NCBI GenBank assembly: GCA_038373865.1
Contig: JAXGGA010002010.1
Location: 1-64,000 of the forward strand
Source: Uloborus plumipes
Taxonomy: Eukaryota; Arthropoda; Arachnida; Araneae; Uloboridae
DNA: 64,000 nt
Direction of reading: 5' to 3'
Position numbers and translations under genes: made by a program
In this document: positions 24,215 to 35,110 of the stretch, one piece after another
How the letters are laid out: each line of letters begins with the position of its first letter
How positions within the stretch are numbered: position 1 is the stretch's first letter
The notes under the pieces: model-generated
The model's input: the letters and a program-made list of their open reading frames with translations, nothing else
Databases searched by the model: none
What the model was told of the DNA's origin: nothing

Positions 24215-24545
24215 ATCCCTTTGTACCCCCACAGAGTTAAAGGACGCAAATTCGGATTATGTGCTCCGAAAAGCATTTGCGATCATGAAAACACTTTGTT
24301 AATCCAGGCAAAGCATGAAAGCGAAAAATATCCACCCCACCCCCACCTCAGTCCATTGAAATGCAGAAGTCAACGCGTTAAGCAATTAAATGTTAGTCAT
24401 TCACGACAGCAAGTGTTCCCAGACTCGACGACGCGCTTCTCAAATTTCATGTCCCTCACGTTTTCCAACCTGTTTACCCTCTTCCCAACTTTTTATTTAC
24501 AACCGTCGTCGTAGTTTGCCATTTCCATATCCTAAAGCCGAAACA
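24215..24545. other. GC-richer non-coding island
   Basis: This block has moderate GC and high complexity. A 97-codon plus-strand frame (24221-24514) shows no recognisable domain. It may be a conserved regulatory block. Confidence 0.25.
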
Positions 24546-26179
24546 TAAACAGATATAACCGGAAAATAGGGTGCAGGGTTGTTCTTATCAAAACCTGATA
24601 ATGTGCTTCAGTTACGGCGTGCGGCTGGGGGTAAAGTAATGCCCTTTTAATTCCGTTATTGTTTTCGAAGGAGTGTGCTCTTGAGGGTATGTTTGTTCTA
24701 TTTGGGATGAATGTGAATTGCTTTTCATTGAGGTTTTCAGTTGCATACAGTGGTGGGTAATATGTTTACGAAAAGGCTTTAATGTAGTATTCAGTAAGCT
24801 AGGAATATTGTGCTGATGCTTCGGAGTGATTTAAATTTACTAAAAACTAGTTACTTGCGTTGAACGTGTCTGTTTTTGTCACCAAATCGCTAACGGCGAG
24901 CTGTGCACGTATACAGTCAATTGTCACAGCAATGAAATTGACGTGCGTGGCACGTTTCACAGCCAATTTTTGTGTAAGAATTTACAAAAAAAAAAAAAAA
25001 GGTTTTTGTTACGTACACATATCGTATCACGAAGGCGAATAAATAAAAAAAAATTAAAATTTAAAAATTATATTGATGAACTAGCTATTAAAAAATAAAA
25101 CTTTTATCAATGTGATGCTGAGACAGGAAACGTGTTTGTTGATTTGTCTCTTCTCATCATAATTTTTGAGGAAATAGTCCTTTCTGAAAAAATTATTTTT
25201 TGCTGGAAAGATTTTATTTGGCCAAGATAACCTTATTACCAAGTTTTACTTTTTTTTTATTGGACAGTTTTTAGTTTACCTTTGAATCGTTCAAAACTTA
25301 AAAAAAGACTTATTAGCGGCTACGGGAATTTAAGCCATTAATAAATACCAGACCGAAAGGTAAATTCGCTTCGAACAAACTTAATCAACAAGCACTCTTG
25401 AGTAAGATCTGTTAAAAAAGATTTCTTGAATTATTATTTGGGTCTTTTTAATGTAAAACTTTTAGCATTAATGCATGCGGAAGAATTTCAAATATTTTTA
25501 TCTGAAGCTTCCACAACATTAAAACCTATTTTTTAATATTAAGATATTAAAAAAATTGTAAAAATTTTGAGTATGCCCTGAGTTTTCTATTTCAGGAAAC
25601 AGAAGAAAGTTATAAATAAAAACGAAATGCAGTTTCTTGTAGATTTATCACTAATGAAACTTAAAAATTGATTGATTTAATCGAATCGAAATGACTTCAA
25701 AGCAGAAAAACTGCAAATGATTTAATTTTTAGTGTAAATAGTTATTGATATGTAAAATCTCTAGTTTAAAATATGTTGAAAAATTTGTATTGTTTTTTTC
25801 GCTTGGCACTTGAATGAAAAGTGCACTAGGCTTGACCTGAACATTTAACGTAAGAACCTGAACATCTTAAGCAAAGAAGAATTATAGAGATTTGCGTTTC
25901 AGATTGAAATATACAGTACTTTGCAAATTTCTATGGAATAGACGAAAAATTTTCTGAATAACATTTAAAAACAATATGTTCAAAACAGAAAATGCATTAT
26001 TTGTGGGACATACTTTTCTTACTCTTAAAAAAACAGCCACATTAAACACGGTTCAGGATCCCATAATCATCAAAAATTATGTGTTAAGGTCTGAATGACT
26101 AATAATTTTGCTCTATAATCCTATCATTTTCTACCACATACATTTCCTATCTCCCCTTCCACACTTAAAAACGGCTCAT

Positions 26180-26575
26180 GATATAACGCTTGTGCGCCTC
26201 TACCGTCATTAGGCCCCGAATCACGTACGAAATGCCAGTGTCCAACAGGGAAAATTCGAGGGATAAATTTCCAAATAAAAGGGAAAATCCTCGAGAGTGG
26301 CTGGCATGTTTACGAGGTTTGAGAAGTGTAAATATCCGAGGAAGAACTACTGCTTGTTTTGGCACAACAGGGATAGTGTTCAAATTTGGACTCTCGGCTT
26401 TAAATCAGGGGGCAGTTAATGTCGAGCCATTCCTAAAAGTGAAAATTTCCATTTTCGCTGCTACCGTGGCCATTTATTGCTGCGAATGGATTCCCCCTCC
26501 CAGAAGAACGAACACGTGTTCCTCACACGTTTCCATGGGTGTGGATTTCGTTGTTGGCTGGTTTTAAATCAAATA
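26180..26575. other. GC-richer island with a 125-codon frame
   Basis: The longest otherwise unexplained frame in this part (26190-26567, plus) lies here. Its translation shows no family signature, and an overlapping minus-strand frame is also open. I treat it as non-coding, possibly a conserved regulatory element. Confidence 0.25.
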
Positions 26576-27134
26576 GATGTAAATGTCTAAACATTGGCGA
26601 AGTTTTCTCTGAGTAATTAGGTTCAAGTGGTTAATATTCTGACGGAATTTAGTGGTAAATACTCGTGTGGTAGTCAGGAAAGGGTGTAAAAAAATATATA
26701 TTAGTTCGTCTTGTGCTCGTTTGGTGTGCTCTTTTTCCATAATTATGCGGGAGTTTTGACAACTGCAGAGAAGCTTGGTGACTGATGGGCTTACGTTGGT
26801 GAGCTCAGCTGTCGCGTGGAAACTTTTTCCCAGCCAATAACAGAAAATTAGAATTAGAAATGGAAAAAAATATCAGTAAATATGAAGATATATATTCAAC
26901 ATGCTATGCTTATAAATTCGGTTTTAAATGCTGTAAATCAAAGTGAAAACTTTATTGGATGAAGTAAAATGCTTTGAGTCATGATAATATTTGCATATTA
27001 GTCACAAATTCATGCATACAGAAATGCTTTTCTTAAATTTATCTGAACGGTTCAATAAATAATTTTTGTAATAAGTTGGTTGATGCAAGTGTATTTACAG
27101 ATTTTGCATTCAGCACTTCAGGTGGTAATTAGTA

Positions 27135-27400
27135 CACTGTTAAAACTGAAGGTTGCAATCGGCACCTTTAAGGGTGAAAAAGTTGTGGCATCAGGGGCAC
27201 CCCCTGAAGTGTGCCACTTGGCTCCCTTGGAACCTTTGAAAGTGCTATTTGGCTCCGTGTGGCACCTTTAGGATACCATAGGGCACCCATAGAGCCAATT
27301 GGCACCTTCAAAGGTGCCAAGGGAGCCAAGTGGCACCCTTCACGGGGTGCCGCTGATGTTACAAAAAAGGTGCCGATTGCAACCTTCAGTTTTAACAGTG
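27135..27400. mobile_element. Tc1/mariner-type MITE with TA duplication
   Basis: The 266-bp element has about 35 bp of perfect terminal inverted repeat beginning CACTGTTAAAACTGAAGG, flanked by TA on both sides (27133-27134 and 27401-27402). Inside, phrases such as GGTGCCAAGGGAGCCAAG recur in both orientations, so most of the element can fold into a hairpin. It is non-coding. Confidence 0.88.
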
Positions 27401-27402
27401 TA

Positions 27403-27939
27403 GGAAGAGGGAGAATCTTTAAAGGGGAAAATTGTAATATGGCATATGGCATTAGTTTTTCATTAAATGAAACTACAATGTAATGTTCTATTATTTAGCT
27501 TCATGTGCATGCAGATGGCTATAGCTAAAGTTATTCAGTTCAGGAGTAGAGTTTGTTTTTAATAAACTCCATGTCATTGAAACTTAGTATGTTGGGTAGA
27601 AATGTTGGGCACTGGGCAGTCAGTAAGGAATATAAGTTCAATTGCTTTGCTACCGAGTGTTAACTTTTTGGCTTCTTTATCAATTGCAATAATCATTACC
27701 AATTTGCTGCAATTAAGGCCGTATTTAAGGAGAGCGTTTTTGGGCTTAAACCCTCCTCCGAAATTTTTGAAAACTATTCCAACGAATGCTTTTTAATGCC
27801 CTTTTTTGCTGAAAAATTATTATTACTACTCTATTTTTAATTTTCTTATTTACTTTTCAATTTCATTTGAAAAATGAAATTATCATTATTGAATGATAGT
27901 ACAAATTAATTGATGTATCTGCAGTATTTATCTTTATTG
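27403..27939. other. AT-rich non-coding spacer
   Basis: Nothing recognisable lies between the MITE and the Tc1 element. Confidence 0.6.
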
Positions 27940-27941
27940 TA

Positions 27942-27990
27942 CACTGCTCGACATTGAAAATGCAACACCAAGAAGGAGTGGTCAGAAATT
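27942..27990 (+). repeat. Tc1 inverted terminal repeat (left)
   Basis: These 49 bases match the reverse complement of 29313-29361 exactly. Weaker similarity continues a few bases inward. This is the transposase binding and cleavage end. Confidence 0.95.
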
Positions 27991-28086
27991 GATGAAATTT
28001 GGTAAGAAGACAGAGACAGCATGGAACAATAAGTGATATTTATTTCAAAATAAATAAGCAAAATTTAGAGCGAGGACGGCGTCGGC

Positions 28087-29118
28087 TCAGTAAGAAGTAG
28101 GACCACCGCGGATAGCGGTGCACGAAGAAACACGTCTAGGCATGGAGTCAATAAGCCTGCGGATGGTGTCCTGAGGGATGGCACTCCATTCCCTTTCAAC
28201 CATTTGCCACAGTTCGTCCTCTAATCGAGGCAGTGACAGGTTCTGCAAACGGCGTCCAATCACGTCCCACACATGTTCGATTGGTGACAAGTCAGGAGAG
28301 TATGGTGGCCAGGAAAGCATCTGTACACCTCGTAGAGCATGTTGGCTGATTCGAGCACTGTGAGGCCGGGCGTTATCCTGTTGAAAAATTGCATTTGGCA
28401 GACCCTGAAGGTAGGGGATTGCCACCGGCTGCAGTACATTATCTACATATCGTTGGGCCGTCATAGTGCCCCGAATACGAACTAGACGTGATACGGAATT
28501 GTATGCAATAGCGCCCCAAACCATTATGCTACGTTGTCGCGCTGTGGGGCGTTCCACAGTTACTGCCGGATTCGATCTTTCTCCACGTCGACGCCACACA
28601 CGTATGCAATGACTATCGCTGGACAAACAGAAGCGGGATTCATCTGAGAACACTACGGTTTGCCATTCTGCCATCCACGTCGCTCTGGTCCGGCACCATT
28701 CCAAACGTTGGAGTCTGTGCTGTGAGGTCAATGGCAGTCTTCTTAGCGGGCGCCGTGATTGCAGGCCACGTGCAACCAGTCGACGGGAAATGGTTCTGGT
28801 CGACACAGGAACATCCAGGGTACCTTGCACGTGCTGCAGAATCGACGTACAAGTGACTTGCGGGTCCGCCACAGCTTGTCGGTGAATCCGTCGATCCAAG
28901 CGGTCTGACGTCACTCTGGCTGCACCTGCACCCCTCAATGTGGCTACATTTCCTCTTTCCAACCATCTCCGACACAGCCGATGCACAGTGCTTGCATCCA
29001 TGTGGGTATCAGCTGCAATTTGACGTATGGACCAACCTTCCCTTCTCAGTCCGATCACCATACCCCTTGTAAAGTCGTCTATATGCTGGAAGTGTCTTCG
29101 TTGAGGACGGCGTGGCAT
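28087..29118 (-). CDS. Tc1-family transposase, 343 aa
   Basis: The enzyme cuts and pastes its own element at TA sites. The N-terminal 110 or so residues hold two helix-turn-helix segments (for example GWSIRQIAADTHMDASTVHR at 28-47) of the paired-like DNA-binding region. The DDE catalytic domain follows, with FSDESRF (D159), QQDNARPH (D248) and SPDLSPIEHVWD (E281). Length matches the usual Tc1 size of about 340 residues. The frame is intact from an N-terminal MPRRPQRRHF to RGGPTSY. By my count 32 residues separate D248 and E281, where classical Tc1 has 34; the shortfall lies in the segment between ISQHAL and SWPPYSPD. The start is the first ATG of the frame and fits family starts. Confidence 0.95.
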   Translation of the reverse strand: MPRRPQRRHFQHIDDFTRGMVIGLRREGWSIRQIAADTHMDASTVHRLCRRWLERGNVATLRGAGAARVTSDRLDRRIHRQAVADPQVTCTSILQHVQGTLDVPVSTRTISRRLVARGLQSRRPLRRLPLTSQHRLQRLEWCRTRATWMAEWQTVVFSDESRFCLSSDSHCIRVWRRRGERSNPAVTVERPTARQRSIMVWGAIAYNSVSRLVRIRGTMTAQRYVDNVLQPVAIPYLQGLPNAIFQQDNARPHSARISQHALRGVQMLSWPPYSPDLSPIEHVWDVIGRRLQNLSLPRLEDELWQMVEREWSAIPQDTIRRLIDSMPRRVSSCTAIRGGPTSY

Positions 29119-29312
29119 TTCCTCCTATCACACGTATCCTTCGAGACAAAAACCAAATTTCTCCGATAATTAGTCTGGCAGAAAAACCAACATGAACATA
29201 GCCCACTTTTCAACTTCATTCTCTTATATCTTACTTCACGTGCGTCGGAGAGCTGCGCATTTCATATCATTTGCATAACTCAGTGACGTGCGTCTACGGT
29301 AAAATTTGCATG

Positions 29313-29361
29313 AATTTCTGACCACTCCTTCTTGGTGTTGCATTTTCAATGTCGAGCAGTG
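29313..29361 (-). repeat. Tc1 inverted terminal repeat (right)
   Basis: This is the exact inverse of 27942-27990. The transposase gene starts 194 bases inside this end, leaving room for a promoter between ITR and gene. Confidence 0.95.
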
Positions 29362-29363
29362 TA

Positions 29364-29902
29364 GTTCTTGCAAACATAATTTCATACACAACAATACACC
29401 TCTTACCTAGGGCGAATATACTTCATACACATCAGAATTTGTTCCTTTATTCACTATATATTTTTCATGTTTCTCTTTAAGCATGTACTGTAGCAAAAAG
29501 CAACAGAATATAGAACATGAAATCATTTTTTTATCGCATATATTTCACGAGAAATGGGTTGGTAACATTCTCCCTGAAACAAGTCTAATTACGGCCCTGG
29601 CTGCAATTGATACAGAAACCATTCGCACTGTTATTGAATTGTTGAATACGTTTATAGAATGTGATTGACGCAATGAGGAAGCACATTTAAAAATGGTGCG
29701 ACAAGATAACGTTTTCTGTTCTTTGATTGCTGTTTTTCCTTCATGCACCCCCTTTTCACCCGGTCGTAAAAATTTGAATTAGTGCTTTTTTTTCATATTG
29801 CTTTTCTAGGTACTTCATATGACATGAAGTTCTAGTCTCAATGACTTTTTTCTCTTAGAACAATCGTTGCGTAGGTCCAAAAAATTTAATTTTAGTTGTG
29901 TT
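29364..29902. other. AT-rich non-coding spacer
   Basis: No gene or element is visible between the Tc1 and the hAT-like element. A 61-codon frame at 29483-29668 has no recognisable features. Confidence 0.55.
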
Positions 29903-31239
29903 CAGGGTTGCCAGATTTAAAAACTCAAAATACGGGACAGTCTTCTTAGAGAATTGGAGGGGGGGGGGGGTGAAGTCTAAAAGTCGAATTTTTACGATCT
30001 TGACTTTAATACCAAACGTTTCTCATAAAAAAACATAAAAGAATACAATGAGCATATGAAAAAAAACTACATTTTTTACCATTGCATAATTATTTTTCTC
30101 CATGAAAATTAGTGGGAAAAGTTTTAGCACTAAATATTCTGAAAGTTCGTATTATTCTGCTATTAAGCCCCTTTTTTCTAGGGCAGGCCCATCAGTTCGA
30201 ATTTTACCAAAAAACAGCATAAACCACTCCATGTTAATTCATTAATTTCCCAAAACCAGGGGATGGAGCAATTGATCCCAAACCCACTAATCTCTAAATG
30301 ACAGATCTGTCCGTTTCTGTTGATGACTAATGTTTAATATGTACTTTTTCAAAATGAGAGACGTACCAATGAGGAAATTCGAATACGAGCAAAATAATTT
30401 TAATGAGTCACTAACACATTTTTTTATTACAATTGAGCAAACATAGAATTAAACCTTACCACCTGAACTATAAGAAGTTAACCTAAAACAAATAAAAATT
30501 CAGTATTTAATATCTTTAGGAAAAAAAAGCTAGTTTTTTGAAAAATATTATAACATAATAATTTTTCCAACGTAATGTCGGCATTTTTTTCCCAATCACA
30601 TCTGCTACTTGATTTTACTTCTGCAATAATTCATTCAAAGTTTTGGTGTGCCTTTAGGTTTACAGTAAAGCTCATTGCAATTCATATTTATGTCATTCAT
30701 TGTAAAAATTGTGTATCTTCATATTTTTAAAATGCATATTTGTTTGCTAAATGGAATAATATTTAGCTTCATCTTTTAGCTTAAAAGCGAAGCAAAGCGC
30801 ATTTCAAAAGATAAATATCTAGTGACTAGTACGTAGTAGCTGAGTACTAATATTGCTTTCACAAGGAAATAATTATGAAGGGCTTTATATAATGAGGCAT
30901 AGTAAAATCATTAACAAATAGCTACACCACTTTTACAATGAACTATACCTTTGCTGAATGAACTGCCGTAATGATTTCTACTCTAACTAAACAGAACACT
31001 AACCTTACACTTTAGAACAGAAAAAAAATAATGATTCCATCAATTTTCTTATTACTCTATTTCATTTTTTATTTAATTATATTTTTTTTTCTTAACATGA
31101 ATGTGTCGTTTTGTAAAATGTTACCCCTAGCTTAAAATACGGGACTTTAGCCGTCCCGTATCAAGGTTCCCCGGGACGCGGGACAGTTTTTCAAAAAACG
31201 GGACAGTCCCTTGAAATCCGGGACTTCTGGGCAACCCTG
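29903..31239 (+). mobile_element. hAT-like non-autonomous element, 1.3 kb
   Basis: The ends are CAGGGTTGCCAGA on the left and TCTGGGCAACCCTG on the right. Both ends carry further ACGGGACAGTC-like repeats just inside, and several more CGGGACAG or CCGGGAC phrases lie near the right end. Such subterminal repeats are typical of hAT transposase binding sites. The flanks GTTGTGTT and GTTGTTGT match at six of eight positions, so the duplication is imperfect. No transposase frame remains. A second copy lies at 420-929 on the minus strand. Confidence 0.7.
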
Positions 31240-31247
31240 GTTGTTGT

Positions 31248-33450
31248 TCCTCACCCTGTACATTTCTTCTTAAATATCCAGCCGTAAAGATATTACTTTA
31301 CACTTATATACACTTGGAAAAAGCCATCAAAAGAAGACTAGCTTTTAAATTTCAAAATGGAAAAGCAGATGTAGTAGGATTTTCCTTTGATAGACATGAT
31401 ATGAGTAGAAAGAAATTATTCAACAGAGAAAAACATATGTACCACTAACGATCCACTAGCACTTTTTTCTGATTGGATATGGAACTGAACAATATTTTGT
31501 AGTACTGATTAAGAAGCTTAAAATATGTAATCAGTGAATAATTTTAAAGCATTTTTTATCTTGTAGTTATTTAAGTGACTAAGAGGGCTTAGGCTCTTTT
31601 GAAATCAGCGCACTGAAAAACTTTTTTTCGAAAAAGTGTATCAAACAATGTTGAGCTTTAGTGCAATCTGTTGTTTACCGCCAAATGGCACCCTTACTTT
31701 GTGATGTGAATATTTTTGCCCCAAACTATTCATATGTGTATTATATGTGTATTCACCGTTTACTTTGGTATGATGGTATGTGTCACATCGAGAATTCAAG
31801 GAGCTAATTTAAATGTTTCTAAAAGTCAGTGTGTGTGAGAGAACGGAAGAGGGGTAACTACTTTTTGCGGTTTCAGTTACTTAAAAAGTAATGCAAAAAT
31901 CGAAACTATATTTAGCATACAAATTATATCCAATTTAATTTGGTGCTGATTAGTTTTGACTGCAGCCATTTCAAAGGCAAACCGGAACTGAAATTTTTTT
32001 CCTTCAAGGATGTGTAATATCTCAAGAAGTTAATACAAGGTGACAGATCCGTTCCATAGGTTTTATCAGAGACACTGCGAATGTACTTTAAACAAAAATG
32101 TCAATGCATTCAGAAACTTTAAGGATTTTTTTTTTCTTTTGCTGTGCAATTCTTAAAGTACTTTTATGCCAAGAGGAAGGTAGTTTATCCCTAGTAAACT
32201 TACATGAGCATAAATGTGAAGCATCTTTGGGTACCCTACACCTTTTGTTCATTGGTACCGAATTACTCTACGTGACGTAGTTTTAATACTTTAAAAAATG
32301 TTCTGCGCCTGAATTTAAATTTTAATATGTTTTCAATGAACATTTTAAATGAATTTCCGAAAACATTTTTCCTCTCTCCTGTTTTACATATTTTTATTTT
32401 GCTCCTCAATATTATACCTAAAAGATTAAGGGCTCTATGTCATCAAAGTAACTTCTTTTTAGCAGATGTGTTTTTAAGTAACATATGCGCTGTTTTCCAT
32501 TGCCTATCTTGTTCGCTAATAGGAACTAATGGGGTTAGGGCTTCAGTCCTCTGAGTAAAAAGTTGTGATTGTTAAACAAAGTTTGCGACATAGAGCTATT
32601 CGAGTTTGAGTTCACCATTTGCCTTTCACTTTCCCAAATTCTGATTAAACAGTTAGCGAAATAAAATCCTAACAATATCTCAATGAAACTTATGACAGAA
32701 GTACATTAGAGATTGATGATTTAGTCTGGGTTTTAAACCTGAGTATTCATTCGCATTTTATTCCTGTTCTACACATTACAGAGTTTTCAAATAAATGTTA
32801 CGTTGAGCGGCTGAGCTGTTAATTACAGTCTCTAAAAAATGCTAATACTTCAAAAAATGAGAGGATTTATTTTGTTCAAACTGAAAAAAAAGCCCAAAAT
32901 ATCGAAAAGAAAGACAGGAAAAATGGTATGTCAAAGTGAATCTCATAAGAAGCGAGGGAAAAAACTCCCAGTGAAACATAAATAAATAAATCCCCTTTGT
33001 TTGTCCACTCCATTACAACAATTCCATCGAAAATTCCGGTCACGTCCGCAGCGGAACACAAGCGTCCAATAAATGCCCACTAATCACACAAATTATTGTA
33101 TCACGACCGCTGCGACCGTAAATTAATAAGCGGAGAAGTGCATCACGGGGGGACAAGCGATATCTGGATTTTTCCCCAATTTCCCTTTCAGCTGCTCAAT
33201 CGAACTCAAATATAAATGCCCATTAACCCGGTTATTTAAGATCATTGGTTACGACACCTCCGTGGATGCTGACGTCATCCATTTTGATGTCGCCATGGCG
33301 ATTAAAATATAATAATTCAGGTGATTATTGGATGATTCCCCCTTTATCTGTTACTCTAATGACCGTCAAATACGTGACAGGGTTGATCTTTAATTAGCTC
33401 CTTTTTCAAAGGTTTAGAAAAATGCTACAAAAATAAAATTTGCGGAAAAC
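31248..33450. other. AT-rich non-coding stretch
   Basis: No gene or bounded element is visible apart from the GC-richer island at 33000-33380. Confidence 0.55.
33000..33380. other. GC-richer non-coding island
   Basis: This block is compositionally distinct, of high complexity and lacks a coding frame. It includes TGACGTCA- and ATAATTCAGG-like words that could be factor sites. A conserved regulatory element is plausible, but the sequence alone does not show conservation. Confidence 0.3.
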
Positions 33451-33454
33451 TCAA

Positions 33455-34731
33455 GGGTCATTCCATGAAAATGTCAACCTCAGCCGAAGAAAAAAAAATA
33501 TCGAAGTGAAAAAAGTATCAAAAAAATAAATGAATAAATACATAAATGTAAATCATACAACATAAGAAGTTAAAAAAATTGAAAAAATATTGCAATTGTT
33601 ACTGAGATTAGCCATAATAAATAATTGGTAGTATGTCTATACTGCTTATTATTCGATGGTTACGTTAGTCACGTTACGTTAGTCACACTCCATCTTGAGT
33701 AAAAGTGACACTTAAGGCTAAAAAAAATTAAGATTTAATAAATGTGTTTTATGTTTTTAAAAGCCAACTTTACACATTTTTCAAATACAGGGTGTCCACT
33801 CCTATCGTGGACCAATAGATAATTTCTAAACCGTTAGAGATACGCATATAGTTCATTTAGGAAAAAATCTCCAAATTACGAAAGGAATTTTGGGTCTATT
33901 CAATGTTTTTCAAAAAATCAAATTTTGAAAGAGTTACGAAATTTAAATTTTTATACAGCCCCCCAGTCCTATCAATCATATTTAGTAAAACATTCTTGAC
34001 ACTGTAACATTTAAAACTAAAAAAAAATCACTGTTCTACCATAAAAATTGACAGAGTTATGACGTTTTGAAAAATCAAGATTTTGAAGGATTTCGCATAC
34101 GGTCCTTTTAGTGATCTCTCGATGACGTCATGAAATAATGCAAAATCTTGATTTTTCAAAACATCATAACTCGGTCAATTTTTGTGGTAGAAGAGTGATT
34201 TTTTTTTAGTTTTAAACGTTACAGTGTCAAGAATGTTTTACTAAATATGATTGATAGGACTGGGGGGCTGTATAAAAATTTAAATTTCGTAACTCTTTCA
34301 AAATTTGATTTTTTGAAAAACATTGAATAGACCCAAAATTCCTTTCGTAATTTGGAGATTTTTTCCTAAATAAACTATATGCGTATCTCTAACGGTTTAT
34401 AAATTAGCTATTGGTCCACGATAGGAGTGGACACCCTGTATATCATTCAATTTTTAACACTTGCTTAACTTTGAGAAATTTTTGCCTCACAACATGAGCA
34501 TTCATTTTCAGGGTTGCAAAAATGTTACGTTAGTCACACTGCTGTTTTGGTCGAAAAAATATCTACTGTCAGTAATTTTGTTTTAAACCAATAGCAGAAA
34601 TGATACATAAATACCATGTACATTGTAAATCCACCAGCATAACTAAAAAATATTTTTTATCCTTTAAGTTACAAGTAAACACAGTTACAAAATCAGCTCT
34701 GAATGTTACGTTAGTCACTATGGAATGACCC
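33455..34731. mobile_element. GGGTCATTCCAT-ended element with TCAA duplication (Sola-like?)
   Basis: The left end is GGGTCATTCCAT and the right end is its inverse, ATGGAATGACCC. TCAA lies on both sides (33451-33454 and 34732-34735). A GTTACGTTAGTCAC phrase occurs twice in tandem near 33660 and again near 34523 and 34704, close to the ends. About half the length is a younger palindromic MITE (33788-34438). Four-base duplications are known for the Sola superfamily, but no transposase is present to confirm that assignment. Confidence 0.65.
33788..34438. mobile_element. Palindromic MITE with TA duplication, 298-bp arms
   Basis: The arms 33788-34085 and 34141-34438 pair along their whole length without a net indel and with only a few mismatches, around a 55-base loop. 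The ends are CAGGGTGTCCACTCC and its inverse, flanked by TA (33786-33787 and 34439-34440), as for IS630-Tc1-mariner MITEs. Any transcript through it would fold into a very long hairpin. It is inserted inside the GGGTCATTCCAT element. Confidence 0.93.
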
Positions 34732-34839
34732 TCAACCAGAATTCTTTTGAGCAAAAAAGTGGATTCTTTTTGCTCGCTACATACTTTTAAAAATCACTTG
34801 CTATTATTACTATCATGAAAATTCACTTTATAATAATTG

Positions 34840-35055
34840 TTACTGTTATTGTTGCTGTTCTTAATATTCTTCTTTGGGCTCTTCTTATTATTATTGTTAT
34901 TATTATTCTTATAATTATTTCTATTATTATTGTTATTATTGATGGAATTATTGTTGTTATTGTTGACAGTGTTGTTGATGTTATTATTATTATTATTATT
35001 ACTATTATTATTATTGTTGTTGATATTATCATTATTACTATTATTGTTGTTGTTA
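34840..35055. repeat. ATT/GTT trinucleotide microsatellite
   Basis: A run of ATT, GTT and CTT triplets fills this stretch. It keeps reading frames open on both strands and yields a poly-isoleucine 'protein', which is an artefact. Confidence 0.9.
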
Positions 35056-35110
35056 GTTATGGAAAAAAAATCTGCAACTCCCGACTTAACACGTGAAAAT
35101 CACTTTAACC

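Larger units (their letters stand above)
16294..27132. other. Long AT-rich stretch without recognised genes
   Basis: Nearly 11 kb carry no frame I would call a gene; the longest frames are under 130 codons and low in complexity. There are AAAT runs near 17170 and 21160 and many homopolymers. CAGGGGCGGATACTG near 21843 looks like a detached hAT MITE end. Three GC-richer islands are listed separately. Confidence 0.55.
27942..29361 (-). mobile_element. Tc1-like DNA transposon, complete
   Basis: The 1420-bp element has 49-bp perfect inverted terminal repeats (CACTGCTCGACATTGAAA at each outer end) and the TA duplication typical of the IS630-Tc1-mariner superfamily (27940-27941 and 29362-29363). 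A single open transposase frame occupies most of the interior on the minus strand. Perfect ITRs plus an uninterrupted frame point to recent mobilisation. Confidence 0.97.

Noticed and set aside
26190..26567. 125-codon frame as a host gene
   Set aside because: No domain, no splice-flanked neighbours and a competing open frame on the other strand; kept only as a compositional island.
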